From assembly GCA_004297775.1 (NCBI GenBank), contig SCUE01000007.1, forward strand, positions 1 to 64,000: a stretch of DNA of 64,000 bases, given 5' to 3'. Below, piece after piece: positions 1 through 8,710 of this stretch. A program made the position numbers and the translations under genes. This stretch comes from Chloroflexota bacterium. Lineage in GTDB: Bacteria; Chloroflexota; UBA6077; FW602-bin22. Within the stretch, counting starts at the first letter, position 1. Every line of letters starts with the position of its first letter. Under the pieces are notes generated by a model, which saw only the letters and a list, made by a program, of their open reading frames with translations, made no database searches and was not told where the DNA came from.

Positions 1-60
1 GCCAAGCTCTACGAGCCCACAGAGGAGGTGATACCCTTGCCACTGCCCGCCGTCGGCTGA
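1..60 (+). CDS. 3' end of an unidentified gene cut by the window edge
   Basis: Frame 1 is open from the first base to TGA at 58-60 and reads 19 residues, AKLYEPTEEVIPLPLPAVG. The acidic then proline-rich tail looks like a natural protein C-terminus, but the stretch is too short to identify a family. It is convergent with the restriction-like remnant on the other strand. It could equally be chance open frame. Confidence 0.35.
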   Translation, partial: AKLYEPTEEVIPLPLPAVG

Positions 61-93
61 GCGCCGATGGCCGCGCGGACCGCGCACCCGCTT

Positions 94-509
94 CTACACA
101 CGTCCAGGGACACGACCCGCCGTCTTCCCTGACTTGTCATTCTTGAGTGACAGGGATATCGGATCGCCAGTCGCGAGACGAACGACGACGTCGGCTGCCA
201 GGCCCTGCCGAAAGCCACCAGGCGTATGGTCGACCGTGACGACTCGCCGACCTGCGACGTAGGAGGTGACCATGTCCGCGATTCGGATCGCGGCGCTTCG
301 ATGCGAGCAATCTCGGCCGTCAGCAAGTCCCGCCGCGTGTCTCCCTGTAGCTGACCGAGCGCCCGCGCGAACTTCGCATCCGTGGCTCCCAGTGACGGTG
401 GATCCTGATCCAGTCCGAAGCTCGTAATGAGCGCGGCGATGACCTTCAACTCAAGATACGTGCCAAGTCCGTCGTGAAAGACCCCTTCGCTGTGTCCGAA
501 TGTCTGCAT
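94..509 (-). pseudogene. Frameshifted restriction-endonuclease-like remnant
   Basis: A minus-strand frame starts with ATG at 509 (MQTFGHSEG...) and runs to about position 295, ending in LLTAEIARIEA. From about 295 the natural-looking sequence moves to another frame (ADMVTSYVAGRRVVTVDH...) and continues to TAG at 94-96. This second part contains ADVVVRLATGDPISLSLK, an Asp followed about 15 residues later by S-x-K, which resembles a PD-(D/E)xK nuclease core. It is divergent from the DNA methyltransferase at 816, as expected for a restriction-modification pair. About 138 residues are recoverable, short for a restriction enzyme, so the 3' part seems lost too. The nuclease assignment is inference from motif spacing; the frame change is seen directly, though a single-base sequencing error could produce it. 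Confidence 0.5.
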
Positions 510-815
510 TGTTGCCTCGCTCCATCTCAAGATCCGGAGGCCGGCAACATATCCCCTTTGGGCGACATGCGTGGTCTGACGTAAACGCCCGTCACTCGCT
601 CTCGAGAGCAGATGCGCAATCTGTGCGCGTGGCGAGATTTCGCGGAGTTGGACCTGTCTTCACGACGGAAACGCCGGCGCGTAGACCTGCGGAATCTGAT
701 TGGTCGGCCGATCCAGCACGGAAACGGACTCGCGTTGACGGTCCGAGGCGAAGCGGGTACCCTCCCAAGCGGCGCCGGTCTGGCGCGGCTCGTAAGCTAA
801 GCTGACTCCGAGAGG
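510..815. other. Intergenic region between divergent island genes
   Basis: About 300 bases separate the starts of the nuclease-like remnant and the methyltransferase, so it should hold promoters for both. I see no convincing -35/-10 pair, operator repeat or small gene. Open frames here look like random GC-rich sequence. Confidence 0.4.
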
Positions 816-1976
816 GTGAACGTGCGCAAGAACACAGCGCAGACGTCCGAGAACCGAACGCTGCCCCTATTCGCGAGCCCTCCTGAGGAGCCGCTTTCGC
901 GCGATTCATTGTCACTAAGCAAACGGGCTTTGCTCCATCGACTGGGCGAACTGGGCTCGACCGAGACCACATCCACGTTCAAGAACCACGCGTTTGCGCT
1001 TCGCGAACGCGTCCTACAATACCCTGAAAAAAACGGTGCCCTGTTCGTCGCTGTTGACTCGGACGACATCGTCAACATCAGGCGCGATACTCTCGTGTCC
1101 GAGATCGATCAAATGCTTGGCGCCTTCACGCTTGACCGAGCCAAGTACTACGCTCGCCGCCTCGAATTGGGGTTGGTCAAGACTCGGACAAGTGCGCATA
1201 ACGATATCAACTTGCTCCGTTGGAAGGAGTATGACGACATCGTCACCGACAGTCTCTGGGTCATCGATCGCCGAGACTCGTCCGGGGCGCACGTAGGCTG
1301 GTATTGGGGGAATTTCGTACCGCAGATTCCCCATCAAATGATGCGCCGATACACGAAAGAGGGTGACTGGGTTCTCGATACGTTTGGTGGCAGCGGAACA
1401 ACCCTCATCGAATGCCGCCGACTGGGGCGTAACGGTCTGGGGATTGAATTGAATTCCCGCGTAGCCGATGCGGCGAGGGACCTGATCTCACAGGAGCCGA
1501 ACCCGCGGAACGTCGTGAGCGAGGAGCTCGTCGGCGACAGCCGAACCGTGGACATTGGCGCCGCCCTCGCGTCTCACGGCCAAAAGCACGTCCATCTGCT
1601 GGTCATGCACCCACCATATCATGACATCATCCAGTTTTCAGAGGATGAGCGCGACTTGTCGAACGCTGAATCAACCGAGTCGTTCCTAAGAATGTTCGGT
1701 GAGGTCTTAGATAACGCCACTCCTTGGCTGGAAAAGGGTCGTTTTGTCGCGATTGTAATCGGCGACAAGTACGCTAAAGGTGAGTGGATTCCGCTCGGCT
1801 TCTATTGCATGTCAGAAGTAATGAAACGGGGGTATCTCCTTAAGAGCATCGTCGTGAAGAACTTCGACACCACTCGCGCAAAGCGGAGTCAAGAACAGCT
1901 TTGGCGCTACCGCGCCCTTGTAGGAGGATTCTTCATATTCAAACACGAATACGTTCTCGTACTTCAAAAACAGTAA
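816..1976 (+). CDS. Site-specific DNA methyltransferase (N4-cytosine/N6-adenine type)
   Basis: The 386-residue protein has the AdoMet-binding motif I as DTFGGSGTTLIECRRLGRNG (about residues 187-206), followed by the catalytic motif IV as HPPYHDII (about 267-274), so it should methylate an exocyclic amine in DNA. The first position of the usual D/N/S-PPY box is His, which is tolerated in some members. The N-terminal 100 residues may serve target recognition. The start is GTG at 816 behind a GA-rich stretch. Its divergent neighbour looks like a broken restriction enzyme, so this may be a surviving orphan methylase. Its codons look less GC-rich than those of nearby housekeeping genes, which suggests transfer. 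Confidence 0.82.
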   Translation: MNVRKNTAQTSENRTLPLFASPPEEPLSRDSLSLSKRALLHRLGELGSTETTSTFKNHAFALRERVLQYPEKNGALFVAVDSDDIVNIRRDTLVSEIDQMLGAFTLDRAKYYARRLELGLVKTRTSAHNDINLLRWKEYDDIVTDSLWVIDRRDSSGAHVGWYWGNFVPQIPHQMMRRYTKEGDWVLDTFGGSGTTLIECRRLGRNGLGIELNSRVADAARDLISQEPNPRNVVSEELVGDSRTVDIGAALASHGQKHVHLLVMHPPYHDIIQFSEDERDLSNAESTESFLRMFGEVLDNATPWLEKGRFVAIVIGDKYAKGEWIPLGFYCMSEVMKRGYLLKSIVVKNFDTTRAKRSQEQLWRYRALVGGFFIFKHEYVLVLQKQ

Positions 1977-2079
1977 CGGTACGCGATGGGTGACTGTCGC
2001 TCGAACCATTCGCCTTTACGTTCGTTCTATCGAATTGGCTCAATCAATGCATCGGATATCGGGGTTCTAGCCGCGTGTG

Positions 2080-2099
2080 ATTTACCTGCATTTACCTGC
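2080..2099. repeat. Tandem 10-base direct repeat
   Basis: The decamer ATTTACCTGC occurs twice back to back in the AT-richer gap after the methyltransferase gene. It may be a small slippage duplication or a trace of insertion; nothing else marks it as an attachment site. Confidence 0.5.
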
Positions 2100-2220
2100 A
2101 TCGAAAACATAGTTTGCCCACGATAGACTACTAAAGGTATTTGTGCGCATATGACCAGCAGCCAAACGAAACACGGTTCATATGTCTGACCAGATCCTTC
2201 CAGTCAGATTAGGCCTCGCA

Positions 2221-2823
2221 CTAAGAGACTTTCGCGATCGGGCCGGTGAATTGAAGGATCTGGCGGATAGACGGTCTGGCAGGGATCAGATCGCGCGAGC
2301 CATCCGCATCGATTGCGTGGCCGGCCTCGGACAGGATGGCCGTGGCCTCACTCTCCGTGATGATCCCTACGTCCCGCAGCCAATCGAACTCGTCCTGGTC
2401 CTTGAATCTCCACGAACTCAGGTCCGGCTTCACTACGAGATCCAGCGCGTGGTCCCACGTGTCAAACCCGACGGGTGATCTCCGCCATTGAGCCTCGAGA
2501 TTCACGTACCAGTAGAGGAACACACGATCGGCTTCACGCCAGAAAAGACCTGTGGAATGGGCATCGCCCGACCGATAGAGGAACAGGGCTCTATGGGTAT
2601 GCCACGCCCAGTCTTCATACTCGCCAGTCCAGCCGTCTGGCAGCATCTGGCGACCCGATGGCCCGCCCCGGCGACCCTTTCGCCTGCGGCATCGCGTCCC
2701 AGGGCATACATACAGCGCGATCAGTGCGTCATCATCGCGCACCACGCGGCACGGATTTGCCGCGTCCACCACTCCGTCCTTCACCGAACGCCAGACAACG
2801 GCCGCTCCCGGGTCGTATCTCAT
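2221..2823 (-). CDS. DUF402 family protein
   Basis: The protein of about 200 residues carries the DUF402/FomD-like core: a beta-rich segment (ADRVFLYWYVNLEAQWRRSP), then FDTWDHALDLVVKPD, then WRFKDQDEFDWLRDVGIIT. In the family this acidic block coordinates divalent metals, and characterised members hydrolyse nucleotide diphosphate substrates; the substrate here is unknown. The ATG at 2823 was preferred because the upstream 48 codons look non-coding (Arg- and Pro-rich) and the family normally starts close to this point. It stands alone in the accessory island and faces the methyltransferase gene convergently. Confidence 0.72.
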   Translation of the reverse strand: MRYDPGAAVVWRSVKDGVVDAANPCRVVRDDDALIALYVCPGTRCRRRKGRRGGPSGRQMLPDGWTGEYEDWAWHTHRALFLYRSGDAHSTGLFWREADRVFLYWYVNLEAQWRRSPVGFDTWDHALDLVVKPDLSSWRFKDQDEFDWLRDVGIITESEATAILSEAGHAIDADGSRDLIPARPSIRQILQFTGPIAKVS

Positions 2824-3044
2824 CGTCTTCCGCGCCACTTCGGGGTCACAACGCAATCGAGGCAGAGTAGCTACCGAAGCACGTTCCGGCGGCGATCGGC
2901 ACACCGCAGTCTGCGACGGAGGACGAATCTTTGGTGTGCGTTCGCCGAACTGTCCGGTCATTGCCACCGAAGCCCAACGTCACATTGAACGACGCGGACG
3001 AAATCGGTCCAGCGGTATGATTCTCGCATCCGGGAGGTAGCGGG

Positions 3045-3584
3045 ATGGGCATGGTTCCCGCCGAGTTGATCGGCCGACGACTGACGCTCGCCGACTACGA
3101 GGCGCTGCCCGACGACCAGGACTACGAGATTATCGACGGGGTGCTCTACGTGGCCCCACGAGCGCGCTACGACCACTAGGACATTGCGTTCCGCCTCGCT
3201 CGGCACATCCCGGACGATGGCGGCCGCGTGATCTTCGATTCCGATCTCATTATCAACGATCTTGGGCATTATGTCTCGCCCGACCTGATGTACTTCACAG
3301 CCGAGTAGTACGCCCGAACCGATCCGGACGGTTGGAACTCGATTGTCCCAACGTTGGTCGTCGAAGTGCTCTCGGAGCGCACCGCCCGCCGCGACCTGAT
3401 CGTCAAGCGGCGTCTGTATGCCGACCTGCGTATCCCGATCGTAAACCGCGAGCGCCGGGCAATCGACGAGCTCGTTCTGGATCCCGATGGCCATCACGAC
3501 GAGCGGCACATCCCCGCGCCGGGCGTGTTCCATCCCGCGCTTTTCGCTGACTTGGCGATCGACTTGGCGGATCTGTTTGCGTAG
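3045..3584 (+). pseudogene. Uma2 family endonuclease, broken by two amber codons
   Basis: A continuous 180-codon frame runs from ATG at 3045 (after GGAGGTAGCGGG) to TAG at 3582. It contains the Uma2/DUF820 landmarks: a short N-terminal YEIIDGVLYV segment, a PDLMYF strand, and the VVEVLSERTARRD box followed by KRRLYADL. It is interrupted by TAG at 3177-3179 (codon 45) and 3306-3308 (codon 88). Both lie where Gln would fit (DH-stop-DIAFRL, TAE-stop-YARTD), so each could be a single C to T change in CAG. The usual EYW segment after KRRLYA is also poorly kept. Uma2 proteins are PD-(D/E)xK-fold and often mobile. I call it a pseudogene. Confidence 0.78.
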
Positions 3585-3671
3585 GTGAGGAGCGCCGTTC
3601 AGGCTCTGCCTTTGGAGAACTGGCGAGCGCGGATGCTCACACCCTCGACTGATCGGTCTGCTAGGATCGCC

Positions 3672-3810
3672 CCAACATTCGAATAGGCGCGAAGGGCGCG
3701 GACCGAAGGGCCCGCGCGTAACTGGGGGAAGCCGGTGAGATTCCGGCGCTGTCCCGCAACTGTATCTGGGCCGTTTTGCAGTGCCCGGAAGCCAGAATGC
3801 CCGCCTTCGC
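3672..3810 (+). promoter_or_regulatory. Cobalamin (AdoCbl) riboswitch
   Basis: The segment has the conserved core of the cobalamin aptamer: GGGGAAGCCGGTGAGATTCC, then the B12-box-like GCTGTCCCGCAACTGT (about 3724-3763), and the 3' conserved piece GGAAGCCAGAATGCCCGCC (3787-3805). The ends are estimated. The 3' piece at 3791-3805 can pair with 3839-3855 (GCCAGAAT with ATTCTGGC, CCCGCC with GGCGGG), which offers a switchable helix next to the terminator at 3869. This predicts B12-dependent termination ahead of the corrinoid uptake and salvage operon. Aptamer identity is strong; the switching scheme is inferred. Confidence 0.93.
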
Positions 3811-3868
3811 CAATGACCGGAGCCTCCGAGCGAGAGGCGGCGGGTCGATTCTGGCAATAGCCATGTAT

Positions 3869-3899
3869 CGCCCTCGTTTTCGCGAACGAGGGCGTTTTT
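3869..3899 (+). terminator. Intrinsic terminator of the riboswitch expression platform
   Basis: A perfect 10-bp stem, CGCCCTCGTT with AACGAGGGCG around a TTCGCG loop, is followed by five T residues. It sits between the cobalamin aptamer and btuF, the layout of a transcription-attenuating OFF switch. Confidence 0.9.
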
Positions 3900-3979
3900 C
3901 GTGTCGCGGACTCGCGATCGCGAATACGACGCTCCGCGGAGGCGCCGGTCACATTCCCACTACACCCGCGGAGGTGACC

Positions 3980-5071
3980 GTGCGTTCTTCTCTCGCATTC
4001 GTTCTCGCCATCGTGCTCTCGCTCTCGACCGCTTGCGCGTCTCCCAGCCCGACCACGACCCCGAAGCCGGCCGCGCCACCACCAAGCCCAACGATTGCGG
4101 TGGCGGCGACGTTGACCGCCGCGCCGCCAACCGCGACACAGTCGGCGGCGCCAATACCGACGGCGCGTCCGGCTACGGCGCCGACGGCCGCGCCGACGGC
4201 AACCGCTCAGCCAGCCGCAACGGCAACATCGGCGCCGAGTGCGGCCACCGCTCAGTTCCCAATGACCGTCACGGACGACGCCGGTCGCAAGGTCGAGATC
4301 GCGCGCGCGCCGTTGCGAATCGTCTCCCTCGCGCCGAGCAACACCGAGTTGCTCTTTGCGGTCGGCGCGGTCGACAAGGTCGTCGGCGTCGACGAGTTCT
4401 CGAACTTCCCGGCCGAGGCAAGGGCAAAGCCTCAACTCGGCAGCTACATCAAGCCCGATCTCGAACGGATCGTAGCGGCGGGTCCGGATCTGGTGCTTGT
4501 CACGAACGTGCACGTCAAGACACTTGTGCCCGAACTGGAATCGCGCAAGATCCCGGCGCTGGTCGTCGATGGCACGAACGTCGAGGAAGTGTTCGAGCGC
4601 ATCCTGCTCGTCGGCCGGGTCACCGGCGATCCGGCCAAGGCGGCCACCGTCGTTGCGTCGATGAAGGCACGCATGGCGACGGTGGCAAGCAGGGTCAGCG
4701 GCCAACCGAAGACGCGCGTGTTCTTTGAACTCTCGCCCGACCTGTACACGGCCGGCCCGAAGACGTTCGTCGACGATCTAATTCAGCGCGCCGGCGGCCA
4801 GAACATCGCCGCCGATGCGAAGACGCAGTGGCCACAGCTAAACCAGGAATCGGTCATTCAGAAGGATCCCGAAGTCATCATCCTGTCATACGGTGCGGGT
4901 GGCCCGAGTCCCGACCAGGTCAAGGCCCGGCCGGGCTGGCAGAACCTGGCCGCAATCAAGGGAAGTCGGGTCACGACGGTCAATCCGGACCTGACGAATC
5001 GACCCGGACCGCGCGTGATCGACGGTCTGGAGGCGATCGCGGCCGCACTCCATCCCGATAGGTTTCGCTAG
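3980..5071 (+). CDS. btuF: Corrinoid ABC transporter substrate-binding lipoprotein
   Basis: It binds cobalamin or cobinamide outside the membrane and delivers it to BtuCD. The start is GTG at 3980, six bases after GGAGG; the open frame reaches farther upstream but those codons lie in the riboswitch leader. The first 20 residues form a lipoprotein signal peptide with lipobox LSTAC, followed by a Pro/Thr/Ala-rich tether of about 70 residues. The mature part shows the class III binding-protein pattern: RIVSLAPSNTELLFAVGAVDKVVGVDEFSNFP, then LVLVTNVHVKTLVPELE, and a C-terminal TTVNPDLTNRPGPRVIDGLEAIA lobe (each part of longer conserved stretches). It is the first gene behind a B12 riboswitch, which supports a corrinoid rather than an iron-siderophore ligand. 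Confidence 0.9.
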   Translation: MRSSLAFVLAIVLSLSTACASPSPTTTPKPAAPPPSPTIAVAATLTAAPPTATQSAAPIPTARPATAPTAAPTATAQPAATATSAPSAATAQFPMTVTDDAGRKVEIARAPLRIVSLAPSNTELLFAVGAVDKVVGVDEFSNFPAEARAKPQLGSYIKPDLERIVAAGPDLVLVTNVHVKTLVPELESRKIPALVVDGTNVEEVFERILLVGRVTGDPAKAATVVASMKARMATVASRVSGQPKTRVFFELSPDLYTAGPKTFVDDLIQRAGGQNIAADAKTQWPQLNQESVIQKDPEVIILSYGAGGPSPDQVKARPGWQNLAAIKGSRVTTVNPDLTNRPGPRVIDGLEAIAAALHPDRFR

Positions 5072-5080
5072 GAGGATCGA

Positions 5081-6154
5081 GTGGTCGCGGAGACGGCGTC
5101 GGTGACCGGAAGCACGGTGCCGCCGACGGTTCGGGCCCCGTGGGTGACGACTGCGCTCGCCGCCGTCGTGCTCGTGGCCGTCGCGATCGCGGCCACGAGC
5201 ACGGGCAAGACGGAGATCACGCCCGGCGATCAGATCGCCATACTCGCGACCCGCGTTTTCGGCGTTTCGAGCGACGAGAGTTGGCCGCGCGGCGCGGAGA
5301 CGATCCTGCTCGATATCCGTCTGCCGCGCGTCGTCATCGCGGCGCTGGTCGGCGCGGCGCTGGCGACCGCCGGGGCAGCCTATCAGGGTCTGTTCCGCAA
5401 TCCGCTGGCCGACCCGTACCTGCTCGGTGTCGCGCCCGGAGCGGGGTTCGGCGCGATCCTGGCATTCAGCCTCTCACTGCCGACCGCGCTCTTCGGTATC
5501 GGTGCCGTCCAGGCCTTCGCATTCGTTGGCGGCATCCTGGCGGTGGTCGTCGTCTATCGGCTCGCCCGCGTCGATGGCCGGACCCCACCTTCGACGCTCC
5601 TCCTGGCGGGCGTCGCGGTCGGCGCATTGCTTGGCGCCGCAAGCTCGTTTCTCCTGATGCTGAACGGCGACAAGCTCATAGCGGTCTATGGGTGGTTACT
5701 GGGCGGATTCAACATCGCCTCGTGGCAGCAGGTTCGGTTGGTCGCGCCCGGCATACTCGTCGGAATCGCGGTCATCATGTCCAGCAGTCACTCGCTGAAC
5801 ATCATGCAGACGGGCGACGAACAGGCTGCCGCCCTCGGATTGAATACGCGCCGGACCACGCGGTTGACGCTCGGCGCGGCGACGCTCGCGACCGCCTGCG
5901 CGGTGTCTGTCAGTGGCCTGATCGGTTTCGTCGGGCTGATCGTGCCGCACGCGGTCCGCCTGGCCGTTGGACCCGACTACCGGCGACTGACGCCACTGGC
6001 GGCCTTGGTCGGCGCGGCGTTCCTGGTCGCGATGGACACAGTGGCCCGAGCGATGCCAGGCCCGGCGGAACTGCCGGTCGGCATTCTGACGGCGGGATGC
6101 GGCGCACCGTTTTTCCTGTTCCTGCTGCGGCGCACACGGAGAACGATCGCGTGA
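5081..6154 (+). CDS. btuC: Corrinoid ABC transporter permease
   Basis: This FecCD/BtuC-family membrane subunit forms the channel for the corrinoid importer. The 357 residues contain about ten hydrophobic segments, the family hallmark GAAYQGLFRNPLADPYLLG near residues 93-111, and the coupling region GLIGFVGLIVPHAVRL near 280. The start is GTG at 5081 behind AGGAGG (5071-5076), and the length is typical. Its stop overlaps the btuD start by four bases (GTGA), so translation is probably coupled. The riboswitch upstream of btuF should control it. Confidence 0.9.
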   Translation: MVAETASVTGSTVPPTVRAPWVTTALAAVVLVAVAIAATSTGKTEITPGDQIAILATRVFGVSSDESWPRGAETILLDIRLPRVVIAALVGAALATAGAAYQGLFRNPLADPYLLGVAPGAGFGAILAFSLSLPTALFGIGAVQAFAFVGGILAVVVVYRLARVDGRTPPSTLLLAGVAVGALLGAASSFLLMLNGDKLIAVYGWLLGGFNIASWQQVRLVAPGILVGIAVIMSSSHSLNIMQTGDEQAAALGLNTRRTTRLTLGAATLATACAVSVSGLIGFVGLIVPHAVRLAVGPDYRRLTPLAALVGAAFLVAMDTVARAMPGPAELPVGILTAGCGAPFFLFLLRRTRRTIA

Positions 6155-6987
6155 GCCCACAAACCTCACTCGCATTCTCGAATGTCGCGTTCGGGTACGA
6201 CACCGTACCGGTCGTGCGCGGCGTCTCATTCGCGGCCAGGGCCGGTCGAATACTTGGCATACTCGGCCCAAACGGCGCCGGGAAATCCAGCCTCGTTCGC
6301 CTGGCGGCGGGATTGCGACGGCCATGGAGCGGCATGATCCGCGTCGTAGGGCGCGATGTCTCCACGCTGGCACGGCTCGATGTTGCGCGACTCGTCGCGC
6401 TGGCGCCGCAGGACGGCGCGCTGCCGGAGGGGTTCACGGTCGAGCAGAGCGTGCTGATGGGGCGAACGCCATGGCTGGGATGGCTCGGCGCGATTGGGCG
6501 ACGCGACCGCGAGATAACGCGGGACGCGATGGCCGCGACGCGCGTATTGCACCTCGCCGACCGCGCGGTCGACACGCTGTCCGGCGGCGAACGCCAACGC
6601 GTCGTCATCGCGCGCGCCCTGGCCCAGGAATCGCCGGTGATGCTGCTGGACGAGCCGACGAGTCACCTCGATCTTGCCCACCAGGCCGCGATGATGGATC
6701 TGGCGATCGAATGCGCGCGCGATCGGGCGATTTGCGTCGTTGGCGTCTTCCACGATGTCAATCTGGCCGCGCGATCGTGCGACGACCTCCTGTTCTTGCG
6801 CGAGGGCTCAATCGTCGCGCAGGGGACGCCTGAGGAGGCATTCACGGTGACAAACATCGAAGCGGTGTACGGAGTGTCGGTTCAGAGCGTTCCCGGACCG
6901 GGTTCAGGTGGCCCGCTGATCATCGTACCCGACCGGGCGCCTCGTCGCGCCGTCCACGTCGCTCCGAACGGGGAGGCCAGACGGTGA
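6151..6987 (+). CDS. btuD: Corrinoid ABC transporter ATP-binding protein
   Basis: This 278-residue ATPase powers the BtuC channel. Walker A is GPNGAGKS (39-46), the ABC signature is LSGGERQR (143-150), Walker B is VMLLDEPTSHLD with D167 and E168, and the switch His lies in VGVFHDVN. The GTG at 6151 overlaps the btuC stop and gives a normal family N-terminus. An open frame continues far upstream in btuC but is a shadow. The last 40 residues after the nucleotide-binding domain are variable. It overlaps cobO by four bases. Confidence 0.92.
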   Translation: MSPQTSLAFSNVAFGYDTVPVVRGVSFAARAGRILGILGPNGAGKSSLVRLAAGLRRPWSGMIRVVGRDVSTLARLDVARLVALAPQDGALPEGFTVEQSVLMGRTPWLGWLGAIGRRDREITRDAMAATRVLHLADRAVDTLSGGERQRVVIARALAQESPVMLLDEPTSHLDLAHQAAMMDLAIECARDRAICVVGVFHDVNLAARSCDDLLFLREGSIVAQGTPEEAFTVTNIEAVYGVSVQSVPGPGSGGPLIIVPDRAPRRAVHVAPNGEARR

Positions 6988-7613
6988 GCGACCTGGAGCG
7001 CGCTTTGCCGGCGCCATCGCTCTACGACCTGAGCGACGAAGGGCGCGCGCGTCAGCGAAAGGCGCTGGCCGACACCCGCAAGAAGCAGCCGCGTGGCGGT
7101 CGCCCGCTCGTGATCGTCAATACCGGCAACGGCAAGGGAAAGACGACTGCCGCGCTGGGCCTGCTCTTTCGCGCCTGGGGTCAGGGACTGCGCGTGGCGA
7201 TGTTCCAATTCATCAAGGCCTCGACCGGAAACTGGGGCGAGGCCAAAGCGGCCCGAAAGCTCGGCATCGAACTGGTGTCGCTCGGCGATGGCTTCACCTG
7301 GGACAGCGCCAATATCGAGCGCGATCGTGCCCTGGCCGAGCAAGGTTGGGCGCGGTGTCGAGCTGCGATCGGCAGCGGCGAGTACGACGTTATCGTCCTG
7401 GACGAACTCACCTACTGCCTGCGCTTCGGCTGGCTGGCGATGGACGACGTCATCGCGACGATTCGCGATCGACCGGGATTCCAGCACGTCATCATCACGG
7501 GGCGCGACGCGCCGCCCGAACTCATCGATTTCGCCGATCTCGTCACCGAGATGAATGTGGTGAAACACCCGTACGAGGAGGGTGTCAAGGCGCAGAAAGG
7601 TATCGAGTTTTGA
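6984..7613 (+). CDS. cobO: Corrinoid (cob(I)yrinic acid a,c-diamide) adenosyltransferase
   Basis: It transfers adenosyl from ATP to the cobalt of reduced corrinoids, making the Co-C bond of coenzyme B12. The 209 residues have the CobA/CobO P-loop NTGNGKGKTT (46-55), the FQFIKA segment, EYDVIVLDELTYCLRFGWL, and GRDAPPELIDFADLVTEM, all characteristic of this family rather than of PduO types. The start is GTG at 6984 overlapping the btuD stop. Placement after the transporter suggests that imported corrinoid is adenosylated directly. Confidence 0.94.
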   Translation: MSDLERALPAPSLYDLSDEGRARQRKALADTRKKQPRGGRPLVIVNTGNGKGKTTAALGLLFRAWGQGLRVAMFQFIKASTGNWGEAKAARKLGIELVSLGDGFTWDSANIERDRALAEQGWARCRAAIGSGEYDVIVLDELTYCLRFGWLAMDDVIATIRDRPGFQHVIITGRDAPPELIDFADLVTEMNVVKHPYEEGVKAQKGIEF

Positions 7614-8698
7614 CAGATGCACCCGTGCCAGTCGCCAAGCTGTCCTGGGCAACCGACATCCCGGCGCTCGATCGCGTGGCGACGGCCACGGCGCGAGCTC
7701 GACAGGCTCGCCTGACCAAGCCAGCCGGCAGCCTGGGACGGCTCGAAGAACTCGCGATCACGCTGGCTGGCATCACCGGCGATGTGATTCCGCGAGTGAT
7801 GACTCCGGTCGCGATCATCGGCGCGGGAGACCACGGCGTGACCGCGGAGGGGGTCTCGGCCTATCCCAGCGCGGTCACTGCGCAGATGGCGTTGAACTTC
7901 GTCGCCGGTGGTGCGGCGGTTTCAGTGCTGGCGCGACAGGTCGGCGCGCGCGTGATCGTGGTCGATTTCGGCATCGCGACAGAATTGCCAGCGGACGCCG
8001 CCATCCTCCGACGGAAGATTGGCTTCGGGACACGCAACTTCGCCAACGGACCAGCAATGAGTTATGCCGAAGCCGTGGCGGCAATCGAAGCAGGCATCGG
8101 CATCGTGAACGACGCAATCGATGACGGCGCCGACCTGATCGCGCTCGGCGAGATGGGTATCGGCAACACGACCGCATCGAGCGCAATCGTCGCGGCCTTG
8201 CTCGAACGACCGCCGGCCGAGGTCGTTGGCCGTGGCACCGGGATCGATGACGCCGGCCTCACGCGCAAGATCGGCGCCGTCGAGTCGGGCCTCCGAGTCA
8301 ACCGTCCCGATCCGCACGACCCGCTCGACACGTTGGCGAAGGTCGGCGGGTTCGAGATCGCCGGACTCGTCGGCGTCATCCTCGGCGCGGCGCGACGCCG
8401 GTGCCCGATCGTTCTGGATGGCTTCATAACCACTGCCGCGGCTTTGGTCGCGCGTCGGCTCGCGCCGCCAGCCGCGTACTGCCTGGTGGCCTCGCACCGG
8501 TCGGTCGAGATCGGCCACACGATCATCCTCGACGCCCTCGGACTAACTCCCTTGCTCGACCTTCAATTGAGGCTCGGCGAGGGGAGCGGCGCGCTCTTGG
8601 CGACGAAGATCATCGTGAGCGCCTGTGCCCTCCACGCGGAAATGGCGACATTCGACGAGGCCGGCGTCTCGGGTCGACTGGCGGATGACGCCGGCTAG
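7610..8698 (+). CDS. cobT: Nicotinate-nucleotide--dimethylbenzimidazole phosphoribosyltransferase
   Basis: It activates the lower ligand base to alpha-ribazole phosphate for B12 assembly. The roughly 362-residue protein has the expected KPAGSLGRLEELA start region, GAGDHGVTAEGVSAYP, the ALGEMGIGNTTASSA motif, and the C-terminal RLGEGSGALLA segment with the catalytic Glu. I chose TTG at 7610 because it overlaps the cobO TGA (TTGA) with AAAGG upstream; GTG at 7625 is the alternative and would remove five residues. It is the fifth gene of the riboswitch operon. Confidence 0.93.
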   Translation: MTDAPVPVAKLSWATDIPALDRVATATARARQARLTKPAGSLGRLEELAITLAGITGDVIPRVMTPVAIIGAGDHGVTAEGVSAYPSAVTAQMALNFVAGGAAVSVLARQVGARVIVVDFGIATELPADAAILRRKIGFGTRNFANGPAMSYAEAVAAIEAGIGIVNDAIDDGADLIALGEMGIGNTTASSAIVAALLERPPAEVVGRGTGIDDAGLTRKIGAVESGLRVNRPDPHDPLDTLAKVGGFEIAGLVGVILGAARRRCPIVLDGFITTAAALVARRLAPPAAYCLVASHRSVEIGHTIILDALGLTPLLDLQLRLGEGSGALLATKIIVSACALHAEMATFDEAGVSGRLADDAG

Positions 8699-8710
8699 AC
8701 GAGTGGCGAG

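Noticed and set aside
5140-6150. Open frame running through btuC into btuD
   Set aside because: The upstream part is Arg/Pro-rich and out of frame with btuC; the family N-terminus starts at GTG 6151.
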